A stretch of DNA of 64,000 bases from AG25 sp035517615 (lineage in GTDB: Bacteria; Gemmatimonadota; Gemmatimonadetes; Gemmatimonadales; GWC2-71-9): positions 62,001 to 126,000 of the forward strand of contig DATIYM010000011.1 of the NCBI GenBank assembly GCA_035517615.1. Reading direction: 5' to 3'. Each line of letters begins with the position of its first letter. Within the stretch, counting starts at the first letter, position 1. A program made the position numbers and the translations under genes. The notes under the pieces are model-generated. The model did no database searches, was not told the DNA's origin, and was given only the letters and a program-made list of their open reading frames with translations. Below, piece by piece: positions 16,626 to 26,507 of the stretch.

Positions 16626-17701
16626 CGCGCGATCTGCTTGAGCAGCTCGGCATTGGTGGCCGAGCGATGCAGTTGCGTCAGGAACGACGACATCGCCTGC
16701 TCGGCCGGCAAGCCCACGAGCGCGCGCCGCAGCGCCTGGCGGGCCGCGACGGTGGGCGGGTCGGCAAGCAGCTCCTCGCGCCTCGTCCCACTCGCGGCCA
16801 CGTCCACCGCGGGATAGATGCGCCGGTCGGCCAGCGGGCGCGACAGCCGCAGCTCCGCGTTGCCGGTGCCCTTGAACTCCTCGAAGATCACGTCGTCCAT
16901 GCGGCTCTCGGTCTCGACGAGCGCGGTGGCGATCACCGTGATCGAGCCCCCCTCGGGAATGGCGCGCGCGGCGCCGAACATGGCCTTGGGCTGGGCGAGC
17001 GCATTGGCATCGAGCCCGCCCGACAACGTGCGGCGGCTCGATCTCGTGGTGCTGTTGTGTGAGCGGGCGAGCCGCGTCAGCGAATCGAGCACGATCACGG
17101 CGTCGTGCCCCACCTCAGCCACGCGCCGGGCGTGCTCGAATACCATTTCCGCCACCGCGACGTGGCGTTCCTGCGGGAGATCGAAGCTCGAGGCGATGAC
17201 CTCGCCGCGGCCCCAATCGATCATCTCGCTGACCTCCTCCGGGCGCTCGTCCACGAGCAGGACGAGCAGCTCAGCCGCGGGGTAATTCATCGCGACACCC
17301 TCGGCCACCGCCTGCAGCACGATCGTCTTGCCGGCTTTGGGCGGCGAGACGATGAGGGCGCGCTGCCCGAATCCCAGCGGGCACACGAGATCGATCACGC
17401 GCTCGATGTCCGCCGTGCGCTGGCTCGACGGCTTCGCGGTCTCGAGCAGGAGCGGTCGCACGGGATGGATGGCACCGAGCCTCGTGAATTCGGGGCGGTC
17501 GGGCATCGGGCCGCGCGCGGGAGCGGGCGCCCCGTTGACGCTCGCGACTCGTCCGCCGTCGAGCGTGACGAGATCGCCGCGCCGCAAGCCGGGCATGCGG
17601 ACGGCCAGGTCGCCCTTGGCCGGGAGATAGCTATTCCGAGCCAGGCGCAGGAACCCGCCACCCTTGGGAGAAGGGTCGAACCAGCCGGTGATCGTGGGCA
17701 T
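16622..17701 (-). CDS. rho: Transcription termination factor Rho, short form
   Basis: About 359 residues against ~420 for E. coli Rho. ATP-dependent hexameric RNA translocase ending transcription. Present: a cold-shock-like RNA-binding domain (GWFDPSPKGGGFLRLARNSY, then LAVRMPGLRRGDLVTLDGGR), Walker A SPPKAGKTIVLQ, the Rho-typical VDERPEEVSEM, RLARSHNSTTR, a Q-loop region and the R-loop area FEEFKGTGNAELRLSRPLAD. Absent is the N-terminal helical Rho_N subdomain: the protein starts directly at the cold-shock fold. ATG at 17701 is chosen; a TTG at 17710 adds three residues. Only 29 bp separate it from lepA on the other strand. Confidence 0.95.
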   Translation of the reverse strand: MPTITGWFDPSPKGGGFLRLARNSYLPAKGDLAVRMPGLRRGDLVTLDGGRVASVNGAPAPARGPMPDRPEFTRLGAIHPVRPLLLETAKPSSQRTADIERVIDLVCPLGFGQRALIVSPPKAGKTIVLQAVAEGVAMNYPAAELLVLLVDERPEEVSEMIDWGRGEVIASSFDLPQERHVAVAEMVFEHARRVAEVGHDAVIVLDSLTRLARSHNSTTRSSRRTLSGGLDANALAQPKAMFGAARAIPEGGSITVIATALVETESRMDDVIFEEFKGTGNAELRLSRPLADRRIYPAVDVAASGTRREELLADPPTVAARQALRRALVGLPAEQAMSSFLTQLHRSATNAELLKQIAR

Positions 17702-17730
17702 ATGGGACAATGGAATATATTTCCCGCCGC
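17702..17730. promoter_or_regulatory. Shared divergent rho/lepA spacer with AT core
   Basis: The 29-bp spacer holds a near-symmetric AT core (GGAATATATTTCC, 17712-17724). Read on plus, TATATT (17716-17721) is a -10-like hexamer ending 9 bp before the lepA ATG; read on minus, TATATT (17714-17719) ends 12 bp before the rho ATG. No Shine-Dalgarno precedes either start, which would fit leaderless or near-leaderless transcripts. No good -35 is seen. Confidence 0.4.
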
Positions 17731-19522
<1,792 letters not shown>

Positions 19523-19530
<8 letters not shown>

Positions 19531-20539
19531 CCTCGTCATTCAGACGGCATTTCTCGGCGACGTGGTGCTCACCACGCCGCTGTTCGAAGCGGTAGCAGCG
19601 CGAGACGGCGGGCCCGTCGATGTCGTCACCACGAAGGCGGCGGCGCCGCTGCTCGAGACCCATCCCGCGGTGCGCCGCGTGGTTCCCTACGACAAGCAGG
19701 GCGCGGATCGGGGACTCACCGGGCTGACCCGCCTCGCCCGAGCACTGGCACGCGAGCGGTACGGGACCGCCTACCTGCCCCACCGCTCGTTGCGCTCCGC
19801 GCTCGTCGCCGTGCTCGCCCGCATTCCGCGCCGCGTGGGATTCGAGGACGGCTGGCGTCTCCTGTACACCGAGATCCGTCCCCGCGCGACTCAGGGCCAG
19901 GAAAGCGATCGGCTGCTCGGGCTCGTGGATGCCCCGCGCGGGCGGTTTCGCATCCGTCTCTACCCACCGCCGCCGGCCGAGCGAACAGCGCTGGCATTTC
20001 TCAACGCGGCCGGGATCACGGGCGATTTCGTGGCGCTCGCGCCGGGGTCGATCTGGGGCACCAAGCGCTGGCCGTACTACGATCAGCTCGCCGCACAGCT
20101 GGCCTTGCAGTCCTCACTGGTGACGATCGGCAGCGCCGAGGATCGGCCGCTGTGCGAGCAGGTGCTCGCGGGAACGAGCGGGCGGAGCGGCGCCTTCCCG
20201 GTTGCCAACGCCGCCGGAGCGCTTTCGCTGCTCGAGTCCACGGCATTGCTCGCGCGGGCCCGCCTGCTCGTGACGAACGACAGCGCGCCCTTACATTTGG
20301 CTACGGCCGTCGACACGCCCGTGATGGCGATCTTCGGCCCGACGGTCCCGGCATTCGGGTTTGCCCCCACCGGGCCGGACGATATGGTACTGGAGCTGGA
20401 CGGGCTCCGCTGTCGGCCGTGCTCGGCGCACGGCCCGCGCACCTGTCCCCTGGGCCACCACCGCTGCATGCGGGATCTGCATGTGGCGACAGTCCTCACT
20501 GCAATCGAGAATGTGCGTGCGCTACATCGTCGGAATTGA
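19523..20539 (+). CDS. Glycosyltransferase family 9, ADP-heptose:LPS heptosyltransferase-like
   Basis: 338 residues, TTG start overlapping the lepA end by 8 bp. GT-B fold glycosyltransferase of the WaaF/WaaC group, which adds heptose to the inner LPS core at the cytoplasmic face. Family features: IQTAFLGDVVLTTPLFEA at the N-terminus, FVALAPGSIWGTKRWPYYDQ for the nucleotide-sugar half, and LVTNDSAPLHLATAVDTPV and FGPTVPAFGFAPTG near the C-terminus. A cysteine-rich end (LRCRPCSAHGPRTCPLGHHRC) matches the CxxC...C pattern common in heptosyltransferases. Its presence supports a diderm envelope with LPS-like glycolipid. Confidence 0.88.
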
Positions 20540-21488
20540 CCTGGGCGGGACCAACATCGTCGTCGGCACCATCGCCGAGGACGGGTCGCAGCTCATCGGG
20601 CACGTGACCGAACCCACGTTGTCCGAGCAGGGCTCGGAAGCCGTCGTAACGAAGATCGTGAAGCTCGCGCGCGCGTCGATCGCCGCCGCCGGAAAGGTCG
20701 AGATCGCGGGCATCGGCATCGGCTCTCCGGGTCCGCTCGACACCGCGCGCGGCGTCGTGCTGCTCACTCCCAACCTCGGCTGGACCAACTTTCCGCTGCG
20801 CGACCGCATCTCATCGGCTCTCGGCCTCCCCGCCACGCTCGACAATGACGCGAACTGCGCCATTCTCGGGGAGTGGTGGCGCGGAGCGGCGTGCGGATCG
20901 AATCACGTCATCGGCCTGACGATCGGGACCGGGATCGGCGGCGGGATCGTTCTGGGGGGCCAGATCTACCACGGCGTGTCCGACGTGGCCGGCGAGTTCG
21001 GCCACACGACCATCGACTCGACGGGCCGCCGCTGCAAATGCGGCAACTACGGCTGCCTCGAGGCGTATGCGTCGGGACCGGCGATCGCGGCCCGCGCCGT
21101 CGAAGGCATCGAGGCCGGCGCGGACTCGACGCTGCCCGATTACGTGGGCGGCGATTTGTCGCGCATCACGGCGCAGGTCGTGTACGAGGCCGCGAATGAC
21201 GGCGACGAGTTCGCGCGCGAGGTGGTCCACGACACGGCCAAGTTCCTGGGCGCCGGCATCGCCAATCTCATCAACATCTTCAACCCCGAGGTCGTGGTCA
21301 TCTGCGGCGGCGTGACGCTCGCGGGCGACAAGCTGTTCATTCCCTTGCGCAGCGAGGTCAAACGCCGGGCGTTCAAGCCGGCCGTGGCCGCGTGCCGCAT
21401 CGTCCCGGGCGAGCTGACGGGAACGGCGGGCGTCTACGGAGCGGCGGCGGTGTTCGTCCGCACCTACCTGCAAGCCGCCCTGCGGTGA
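20517..21488 (+). CDS. ROK-family sugar kinase, probable glucokinase
   Basis: 323 residues from the GTG at 20517 (an ATG lies two codons upstream at 20511). ATP-dependent phosphorylation of glucose or a related hexose. Features: phosphate-binding GIDLGGTNIVVG, IGIGSPGPLD, NDANCAILGEWWRG with the catalytic Asp region, IGTGIGGGIVLGGQIYHG, EFGHTTIDSTG, and the ROK zinc motif CKCGNYGCLE. The end (PEVVVICGGVTLAGDKLF) is typical. The start lies inside the glycosyltransferase gene, and the stop overlaps the PfkB gene by 4 bp, so all three are translated from one message. Confidence 0.92.
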   Translation: MRYIVGIDLGGTNIVVGTIAEDGSQLIGHVTEPTLSEQGSEAVVTKIVKLARASIAAAGKVEIAGIGIGSPGPLDTARGVVLLTPNLGWTNFPLRDRISSALGLPATLDNDANCAILGEWWRGAACGSNHVIGLTIGTGIGGGIVLGGQIYHGVSDVAGEFGHTTIDSTGRRCKCGNYGCLEAYASGPAIAARAVEGIEAGADSTLPDYVGGDLSRITAQVVYEAANDGDEFAREVVHDTAKFLGAGIANLINIFNPEVVVICGGVTLAGDKLFIPLRSEVKRRAFKPAVAACRIVPGELTGTAGVYGAAAVFVRTYLQAALR

Positions 21489-22402
21489 AACGGCTGGGCG
21501 TTGTCGGGTCGATGGTGTGGGACAGGATCTACGATCGCGATCCTGCCCAGCACGTGGCCGAAGAATGGGGCGGCATTTCCTACTCGCTCGCGGGACTCGA
21601 CGCGACCTTGCCACGCGACTGGCAGATCGTTCCACTGATCAAGGTCGGCGCGGATCTGGCCGGGCGCGCCAACGAGTTTTTCCGCACGATCATTCATGTC
21701 GCGCCGGGAAGCCGCTTCATCCTCGTCCCGGAGCCCAACAACCGCGTCACGCTCCACTACACCGAAGCCGCCCGCCGCTCCGAGCAGATGTCAGGCGGCG
21801 TCCCCGCATGGACCTGGCCCGAGCTCGGACCAATGGTCCAGGACCTCGACGCGGTGTACGTCAATTTCATTTCCGGCTACGAAATGGACCTCGTGACCGC
21901 GCAGTATCTGCGTCGCGGCTTTGCCAAGATCCTTTACGCGGACCTGCACAGCCTGTTTCTCGGCAAGGCCGATGACGGGACGCGGATTCCCCAGCCGCTT
22001 GCGAACGCACCGAGCTGGTTCAGCTGCTTCGATTACGTCCAGGTCAACGAAGACGAGCTGGCACAGCTTGGCCCAGACCCGCTGCGGGTCGCCGCGACCA
22101 TGCTCGCCGGTGGGACCAAGGCGCTCATCGTCACCCGCGGGGCGCAGGGGGTCGAGTATTTCACGGGCTCGCCAGTCCGCGCCGCGCGCATTCCGGCACA
22201 GCGGTCGGCGGAGCCGGACGAGCGCCTCGATCCCACGGGGTGCGGTGATGTATTCGGCGCGACGGTGGTCGCGTCGCTCGTGGGCGGCGCATCGCTCGAT
22301 GCGGCGCTCGAGACCGGAGTCCAGTTCGCCGCGCGCAATCTGACGCATCGCGGCGCGACCGGATTGCGCGATCATCTGCTGGGCAGGCTCGCCCGGGTAT
22401 GA
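21485..22402 (+). CDS. PfkB-family carbohydrate kinase
   Basis: 305 residues, GTG start overlapping the ROK stop (GTGA). The N-terminus KRLGVVGSMVWDRIYDRD and the C-terminal PfkB signature with anion hole, DPTGCGDVFGATVVASLVGG, identify a ribokinase-like sugar or nucleoside kinase. The region before it (VNEDELAQLG, LIVTRGAQGVEYFTG) matches the family lobe. The N-terminal GG motif region is SYSLAGLDATLP. The substrate cannot be told from sequence. A position next to a ROK kinase and an LPS heptosyltransferase leaves open a role in sugar-nucleotide precursor supply, but that is guesswork. Confidence 0.88.
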   Translation: MKRLGVVGSMVWDRIYDRDPAQHVAEEWGGISYSLAGLDATLPRDWQIVPLIKVGADLAGRANEFFRTIIHVAPGSRFILVPEPNNRVTLHYTEAARRSEQMSGGVPAWTWPELGPMVQDLDAVYVNFISGYEMDLVTAQYLRRGFAKILYADLHSLFLGKADDGTRIPQPLANAPSWFSCFDYVQVNEDELAQLGPDPLRVAATMLAGGTKALIVTRGAQGVEYFTGSPVRAARIPAQRSAEPDERLDPTGCGDVFGATVVASLVGGASLDAALETGVQFAARNLTHRGATGLRDHLLGRLARV

Positions 22403-23334
22403 CGCGGCTCGTCGAAGTCCCCACGCAGTTCGACGACCGTTCCTTCGATCAGTTTGCGGGCGCGTTCGCGAGCGCCACACAAAACGGCGAGCGCCTCCTG
22501 TTCGACGCGCATGCCGCCGATTGGGCCTCGCCCCTCGGCTTGCTCGGGCTGCTCGTGGCGGGCGAAGCGGCGCGGCAGCAGAGCGCCACCAGAGAGCTGC
22601 CGCTGCTCGCGGCACCGACCCAGGCGGAGGTTCTGAGCTACTGGGCCCGGGCGGGATTTTTCCGGGAAGCGGCGCCGCTGTTCGAGATTCACGGCAAATT
22701 GCCCAAGGGGCGGCCCGCGGACGAGAGCGATGTCCTGCTGCCGGTCACGCCGGTGCGCGCGGCGGAGGACGTGCACGAGGTCGTGAGCCGCATCCAGCAG
22801 CGAGCCTCGGCCATTCTCGCCTCGGAGCTGGGGCTCGATCCCAAGGCCACGATGGGCTTTGCTATGGCGCTTTCGGAGGCCTGTCAGAATATTGTAGAGC
22901 ACGCCGGCACGGGCGGCTGGGTGGCCGTTCAGAGCTACAACTGGCGCCGCCAGCTTGCCCGGCGCGTGGTGATGATCGCGGTCGCGGATGCCGGCGTCGG
23001 GTTCCGTCATTCACTCGAACCCACGCAGGCCAAGCGGTTCGGCGCCCGTTGGGGCGATGCCGCGGCCCTCGAAGCAGCCCTGATTCAGGGCGTGAGCCGT
23101 TTCCGCGATCCGGGGCGCGGACAGGGGCTCGCCGGAATCCGCCGTTATCTTGCCCGCTGGAATGGAAAGATCGCGATCAGAAGCGGCACCGCTCGTATCG
23201 CCATCGTGCCGGACTGGGACGACGACGTCCCGCTCCGGGACGGGTTGCCGCCATTTCCGGGCGCCCAAGTGCTCATCCTGATTCCCGAACAGCGTGACGG
23301 ACAGGGGGTTGGGGTGGGGGCGGTGAAGCGGTGA
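22399..23334 (+). CDS. GHKL (HATPase_c) ATP-binding protein with STAS-like N-terminus
   Basis: 311 residues. The C-terminal half (about 125-305) has GHKL boxes of the anti-sigma/serine-kinase type: N box MALSEACQNIVEHAG, G1 box VADAGVGFR and G2 box RGQGLAGIRRYLARWNG. No HisKA dimer helix or phospho-His is seen, so it is not a classic sensor kinase. The N-terminal ~90 residues (LLFDAHAADWASPLGLLGLL) resemble a STAS-like or MlaB-type fold. The next gene is a STAS-like protein overlapping by 4 bp, an arrangement reminiscent of partner-switching modules of the SpoIIAB/RsbW type. No sigma factor is adjacent. Confidence 0.75.
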   Translation: MTRLVEVPTQFDDRSFDQFAGAFASATQNGERLLFDAHAADWASPLGLLGLLVAGEAARQQSATRELPLLAAPTQAEVLSYWARAGFFREAAPLFEIHGKLPKGRPADESDVLLPVTPVRAAEDVHEVVSRIQQRASAILASELGLDPKATMGFAMALSEACQNIVEHAGTGGWVAVQSYNWRRQLARRVVMIAVADAGVGFRHSLEPTQAKRFGARWGDAAALEAALIQGVSRFRDPGRGQGLAGIRRYLARWNGKIAIRSGTARIAIVPDWDDDVPLRDGLPPFPGAQVLILIPEQRDGQGVGVGAVKR

Positions 23335-23777
23335 TCCAGTATATCGACGTGCACGCGGTGCTGCGCCAGTCATCCGCGGGCGAGTACGGCGATCTCGTCA
23401 CCCGCTCGACCGGCCGCAGAGTTCGGGAGCGCATCGAGCAGGCCATGAATGCCGGCGCGCCGCCCGTGATCGCGCGGATGGACTTCAGCGGCGTGGGATG
23501 CGTGGATTACTCCTGCGCCGACGAGATCGTGGCCAAGTTGTCTCGGGCGTGGGGACCGCCTACGGTCCTCGTCCTGCGCGGGCTCACCGAAAGCCATCGC
23601 GAAGCCATCGAGCCGGTCCTGGCGAGCCACCGCCTCGCCGTCGTGCTCGAGACAAGTGAGGGAGCGCTGCACGCACTGGGCGAGCCGTCCGTCGGCACGG
23701 CGCTGCTCGAGCAGCTGGTCGCGCTGCGTTTCGCCACCCGCCAGCCGGGAGGCACGCTCGCACTCAACGCGACGTGA
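23331..23777 (+). CDS. STAS-like protein
   Basis: 148 residues, GTG start overlapping the upstream stop (GTGA). A core of alternating strands and helices: VIARMDFSGVGCVDYSCADE then IVAKLSRAW and TVLVLRGLTESHREAIEPVL. The FSGVGCVDYSCADE block looks like the loop-helix where STAS anti-anti-sigma factors are phosphorylated: the Ser sits in a similar position. It probably binds or is modified by the upstream GHKL protein. DUF4325-type STAS-like domains are another possible classification. No enzymatic motif is seen. Confidence 0.6.
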   Translation: MIQYIDVHAVLRQSSAGEYGDLVTRSTGRRVRERIEQAMNAGAPPVIARMDFSGVGCVDYSCADEIVAKLSRAWGPPTVLVLRGLTESHREAIEPVLASHRLAVVLETSEGALHALGEPSVGTALLEQLVALRFATRQPGGTLALNAT

Positions 23778-23784
23778 TCCGCAT

Positions 23785-24957
23785 GTGAACGAAAAGTCGG
23801 GCCTCTCGACGCGCGCCGTGCACGGCGGCGCCGCCGCACGAAATGAATGGTCGCCCGTGGCCACCCCGGTGTATCAGAGCAGTACCTTCACGAATCCGAT
23901 TGGCTCGACCGCGGAAGTTCTCTACACCCGCTACGGCAACAACCCCAACCAGCTCGCGATCGCGAAACGGCTGGCCACTCTGGAAGGAGCGGAGGCGGCG
24001 ATTTTCGTCGCCAGCGGGATGGGGGCGGCGGCGCTGGCGCACCTGGCGGTGCTCCGGCCCGGCGATCACCTCGTGTCCAGTGAATGGATCTACGGCGGCG
24101 TACGCCGGCTGTTCCGACAGGAATTCGGCCGGCTCGGCATCGAAGTGACGTTCGTCAACCCGACGGAGAGCCGGAATTGGAAGCGGGCACTGCGGCCCAA
24201 CACGCGCGCGATTTTCGTCGAGACGCCGACCAATCCGCTGCTGCGCGTGATCGAGCTCGAGCCGATCGCCACGCTGTCGAAAGCGGAAGGGCTCGCGCTG
24301 ATCGTCGACTCCACCTTCGCCACGCCCATCAACTTCCGGCCGCTCGAGCACGGCGCGGATATTGTCATTCACAGCGCTACCAAATACCTGAACGGCCATT
24401 CCGACGTGATCGCCGGAGCCGTGGCGGGAACGGAGTCGCTCGTCGAGGAAGTCCGCAAGCTGATGCAGGTCTGGGGCCAGGCGCTCGATCCGATGGCGGC
24501 GTGGCTGATCGAGCGGGGCATGAAAACGCTTGCCGTACGGGTGGAGCGGCAGAACGCGACCGGGCAGGCCGTGGCGGCCTGGTGCTGCTCGCAGGAAGGA
24601 TTCGCCGCCGTCCACTATCCCGGGCTCGCGTCGCACCCCGATCACGCCATCGCCAAGCGCATGCTCGCCGGGTTCGGCGGGATGCTCGGGGTCGAGTTGT
24701 CGGGCGGGGCGGCGGCGGCCGAGCGGTTTCTCCACTCGCTCAAGCTGGTCGCGCACGCGCCGAGTCTCGGCGGTGTAGAAACGCTCGTGTCGGAGCCCCG
24801 ATTCACTTCGCACGCGGCCCTCTCCCCCGAGGAGCGGGCGCAGGTCGGGATCCCCGATGGATTCCTGCGATTCTCGCTCGGCCTCGAGGACGTCGCCGAC
24901 ATCATCGCGGATTTCGCGAACGCGTTAGCTGAGGGGGGAGGGGGGGCGCCGGGGTAG
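23785..24957 (+). CDS. Cys/Met metabolism PLP-dependent enzyme (trans-sulfuration family)
   Basis: 390 residues from GTG 23785; the longer frame to 23656 overlaps the STAS gene and adds Ser/Arg-rich residues. Family blocks: TRAVHGG, TPVYQSSTF, YTRYGNNPNQLAIAKRLATL, EGAEAAIFVASGMGA, ETPTNPLLRVIELEPIA, IVDSTFATPINFRPLEHGAD and the PLP-lysine motif SATKYLNGHSDVIAGAV. The end has LVSEPRFTSHAALSPEERAQ. Candidates are cystathionine gamma-synthase/lyase, methionine gamma-lyase or O-acetylhomoserine sulfhydrylase; these cannot be separated here. The C-terminus is a glycine stretch (AEGGGGAPG) encoded by a G-tract that also covers the ftsE ribosome-binding region. Confidence 0.88.
   Translation: MNEKSGLSTRAVHGGAAARNEWSPVATPVYQSSTFTNPIGSTAEVLYTRYGNNPNQLAIAKRLATLEGAEAAIFVASGMGAAALAHLAVLRPGDHLVSSEWIYGGVRRLFRQEFGRLGIEVTFVNPTESRNWKRALRPNTRAIFVETPTNPLLRVIELEPIATLSKAEGLALIVDSTFATPINFRPLEHGADIVIHSATKYLNGHSDVIAGAVAGTESLVEEVRKLMQVWGQALDPMAAWLIERGMKTLAVRVERQNATGQAVAAWCCSQEGFAAVHYPGLASHPDHAIAKRMLAGFGGMLGVELSGGAAAAERFLHSLKLVAHAPSLGGVETLVSEPRFTSHAALSPEERAQVGIPDGFLRFSLGLEDVADIIADFANALAEGGGGAPG
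24931..24955 (+). repeat. G-rich tract covering the ftsE ribosome-binding region
   Basis: Runs of 6, 7 and 4 G (24933-24938, 24940-24946, 24951-24954), with a further GG at 24957-24958 entering the start codon. Four GGG tracts can be drawn, so a G-quadruplex in mRNA is possible. It also offers GGGAGG-like Shine-Dalgarno sequence for the GTG at 24958. Confidence 0.6.
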
Positions 24958-25653
24958 GTGATCAAGTTCACCAACGTCTTCAAGGCGTTTCCGAAGGGCG
25001 GGCTCGGACTCAAGGACGTCTCCTTCCATGTCGCGAAGGGCGAGTTCGTGTTTCTCACCGGCCATTCGGGCGCGGGTAAATCCACCGTGCTGAAGCTGAT
25101 CTATGCCGATGAACCCGTGACGAGCGGCGAAGTGCGCGTGTCGGGATTCAACGTGGCGGAAATCTCGCGCCGCGAGATTCCGAAGCTCCGGCGGCGACTC
25201 GGCATCGTATTCCAGGATTTCCGGCTGCTGGAAGACCGCACGGCGGAGGAAAACGTGGCGTTCGCGCTCGAGGTCACCGGTGCCAAGAGCGCAACGATTC
25301 CCGCCCGCGTGATGCGCGTGCTGACCCAGGTCGGCCTCGCGGCCAAAGCGCGCGCCTATCCCCCGGAGCTGTCCGGCGGCGAGCAGCAGCGCGTGGCGAT
25401 CGCGCGCGCGCTCGTCAACGAGCCGACAGTCTTGCTCGCGGATGAGCCCACCGGGAACCTGGATGACCGCGCGACCCGCGGCGTCTTCCAATTGCTGCGC
25501 GACATCAATGCGAGCGGCACCGCCGTCCTCATGGCGACGCACGACCTCGATCTCGTGCGCCAGGCGCCGTATCGCGTGATCGAGCTGCGCGACGGCGCGG
25601 TGGTGTTCGATTCCGCGGTGGACGAGGCCAAAGACCAGGCGGCGGGGACGTGA
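24958..25653 (+). CDS. ftsE: Cell-division ABC transporter ATP-binding protein FtsE
   Basis: 231 residues, the family length. With FtsX it forms the divisome ABC complex that controls septal peptidoglycan hydrolysis through EnvC-type activators. Walker A GHSGAGKST, Q-loop VFQDFRLLEDRT, signature LSGGEQQRVAIARALVNEP, Walker B VLLADEPTGNLDD and the H-loop ATHDLDLV are intact. The GTG start follows the previous stop directly (TAGGTG). FtsE is followed by FtsX (4-bp overlap) and by an EnvC-like gene, the expected functional set. Confidence 0.96.
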   Translation: MIKFTNVFKAFPKGGLGLKDVSFHVAKGEFVFLTGHSGAGKSTVLKLIYADEPVTSGEVRVSGFNVAEISRREIPKLRRRLGIVFQDFRLLEDRTAEENVAFALEVTGAKSATIPARVMRVLTQVGLAAKARAYPPELSGGEQQRVAIARALVNEPTVLLADEPTGNLDDRATRGVFQLLRDINASGTAVLMATHDLDLVRQAPYRVIELRDGAVVFDSAVDEAKDQAAGT

Positions 25654-26507
25654 AGCTGATCTTCCGCGAAGCGCTGCTGACATTCCGGCGCGCCCCCCTG
25701 CTCTCCGCGCTCTCCGTCACGACGATCGCATTCTCGCTGTTCGTGATCGGCCTGTTCGGGCTGGTCGCGGTGAATCTGCAGCAGGCGCTGCGCCAGGTCG
25801 GCGAGCGGGTGGAAGTCGTCGCCTATCTTCTGCCCGGAACGCCGATCGAAACCGTGACGCAGTCGATGAAGGACATCGAGGCATTCCCCGAAGTGCAGTC
25901 GGCCAACTACGTCACCGAGGATCAGGCGCTGGCCCGCGCGCGCGCCGAGCTGGTGGAATTTCACGACGTGCTCCAGGAGCTCGAGCACAACCCGCTGCCC
26001 GCTTCGATCGAGGTGAACCTCAAGCCGGGATTCCGCGACGCGGACCATGCGAGCCAGGTGGCGGATCGCTTGAAGGGATTCGGCTTCGTGGACGACGTGC
26101 GGTTCGGCCGCGACTGGGTCGAGAAGCTCGACTGGCTGCGCCGTATCGCGGCCGCGGTGGGACTCGTGGTGGGCGCCGCCTTCGCGATCGTGGCCGTGAT
26201 CATCATCGGCACCACGATTCGCATGACCGTGCTCCAGCGCAGCCGCGAGATCAAGATCATGCGGCTCGTGGGCGCGACCGACGGCTTCATCCGCCGACCG
26301 TTTCTGCTCCAGGGTGCCCTGAAGGGCCTGCTGGGCGGGCTCGTGGCCATCGCACTCTCGTTCGCGGCCTGCCTCGCGATCAATCGCTGGCTCATCGAGG
26401 CGGCGTTCTTTTCCCGTGAGCAGGCCCTGGGAATCATCGGATTCGGGACGCTCATCGGACTCTTCGGCAGCTCGACCTCGGTCGGGAGACATTTGCGGCG
26501 GGTATGA
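25650..26507 (+). CDS. ftsX: Cell-division ABC transporter permease FtsX
   Basis: 285 residues. One N-terminal TM helix (about 20-45, SALSVTTIAFSLFVIGLFGL), a periplasmic domain (about 45-165) that would bind the EnvC-like partner, then three C-terminal TM helices (about 165-275), with the coupling region SREIKIMRLVGATDGFIRRP. The order of one helix, an extracellular domain and three helices is diagnostic. The GTG start overlaps ftsE (GTGA); its TGA overlaps the ATG of the next gene (ATGA). Confidence 0.95.
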   Translation: MKLIFREALLTFRRAPLLSALSVTTIAFSLFVIGLFGLVAVNLQQALRQVGERVEVVAYLLPGTPIETVTQSMKDIEAFPEVQSANYVTEDQALARARAELVEFHDVLQELEHNPLPASIEVNLKPGFRDADHASQVADRLKGFGFVDDVRFGRDWVEKLDWLRRIAAAVGLVVGAAFAIVAVIIIGTTIRMTVLQRSREIKIMRLVGATDGFIRRPFLLQGALKGLLGGLVAIALSFAACLAINRWLIEAAFFSREQALGIIGFGTLIGLFGSSTSVGRHLRRV

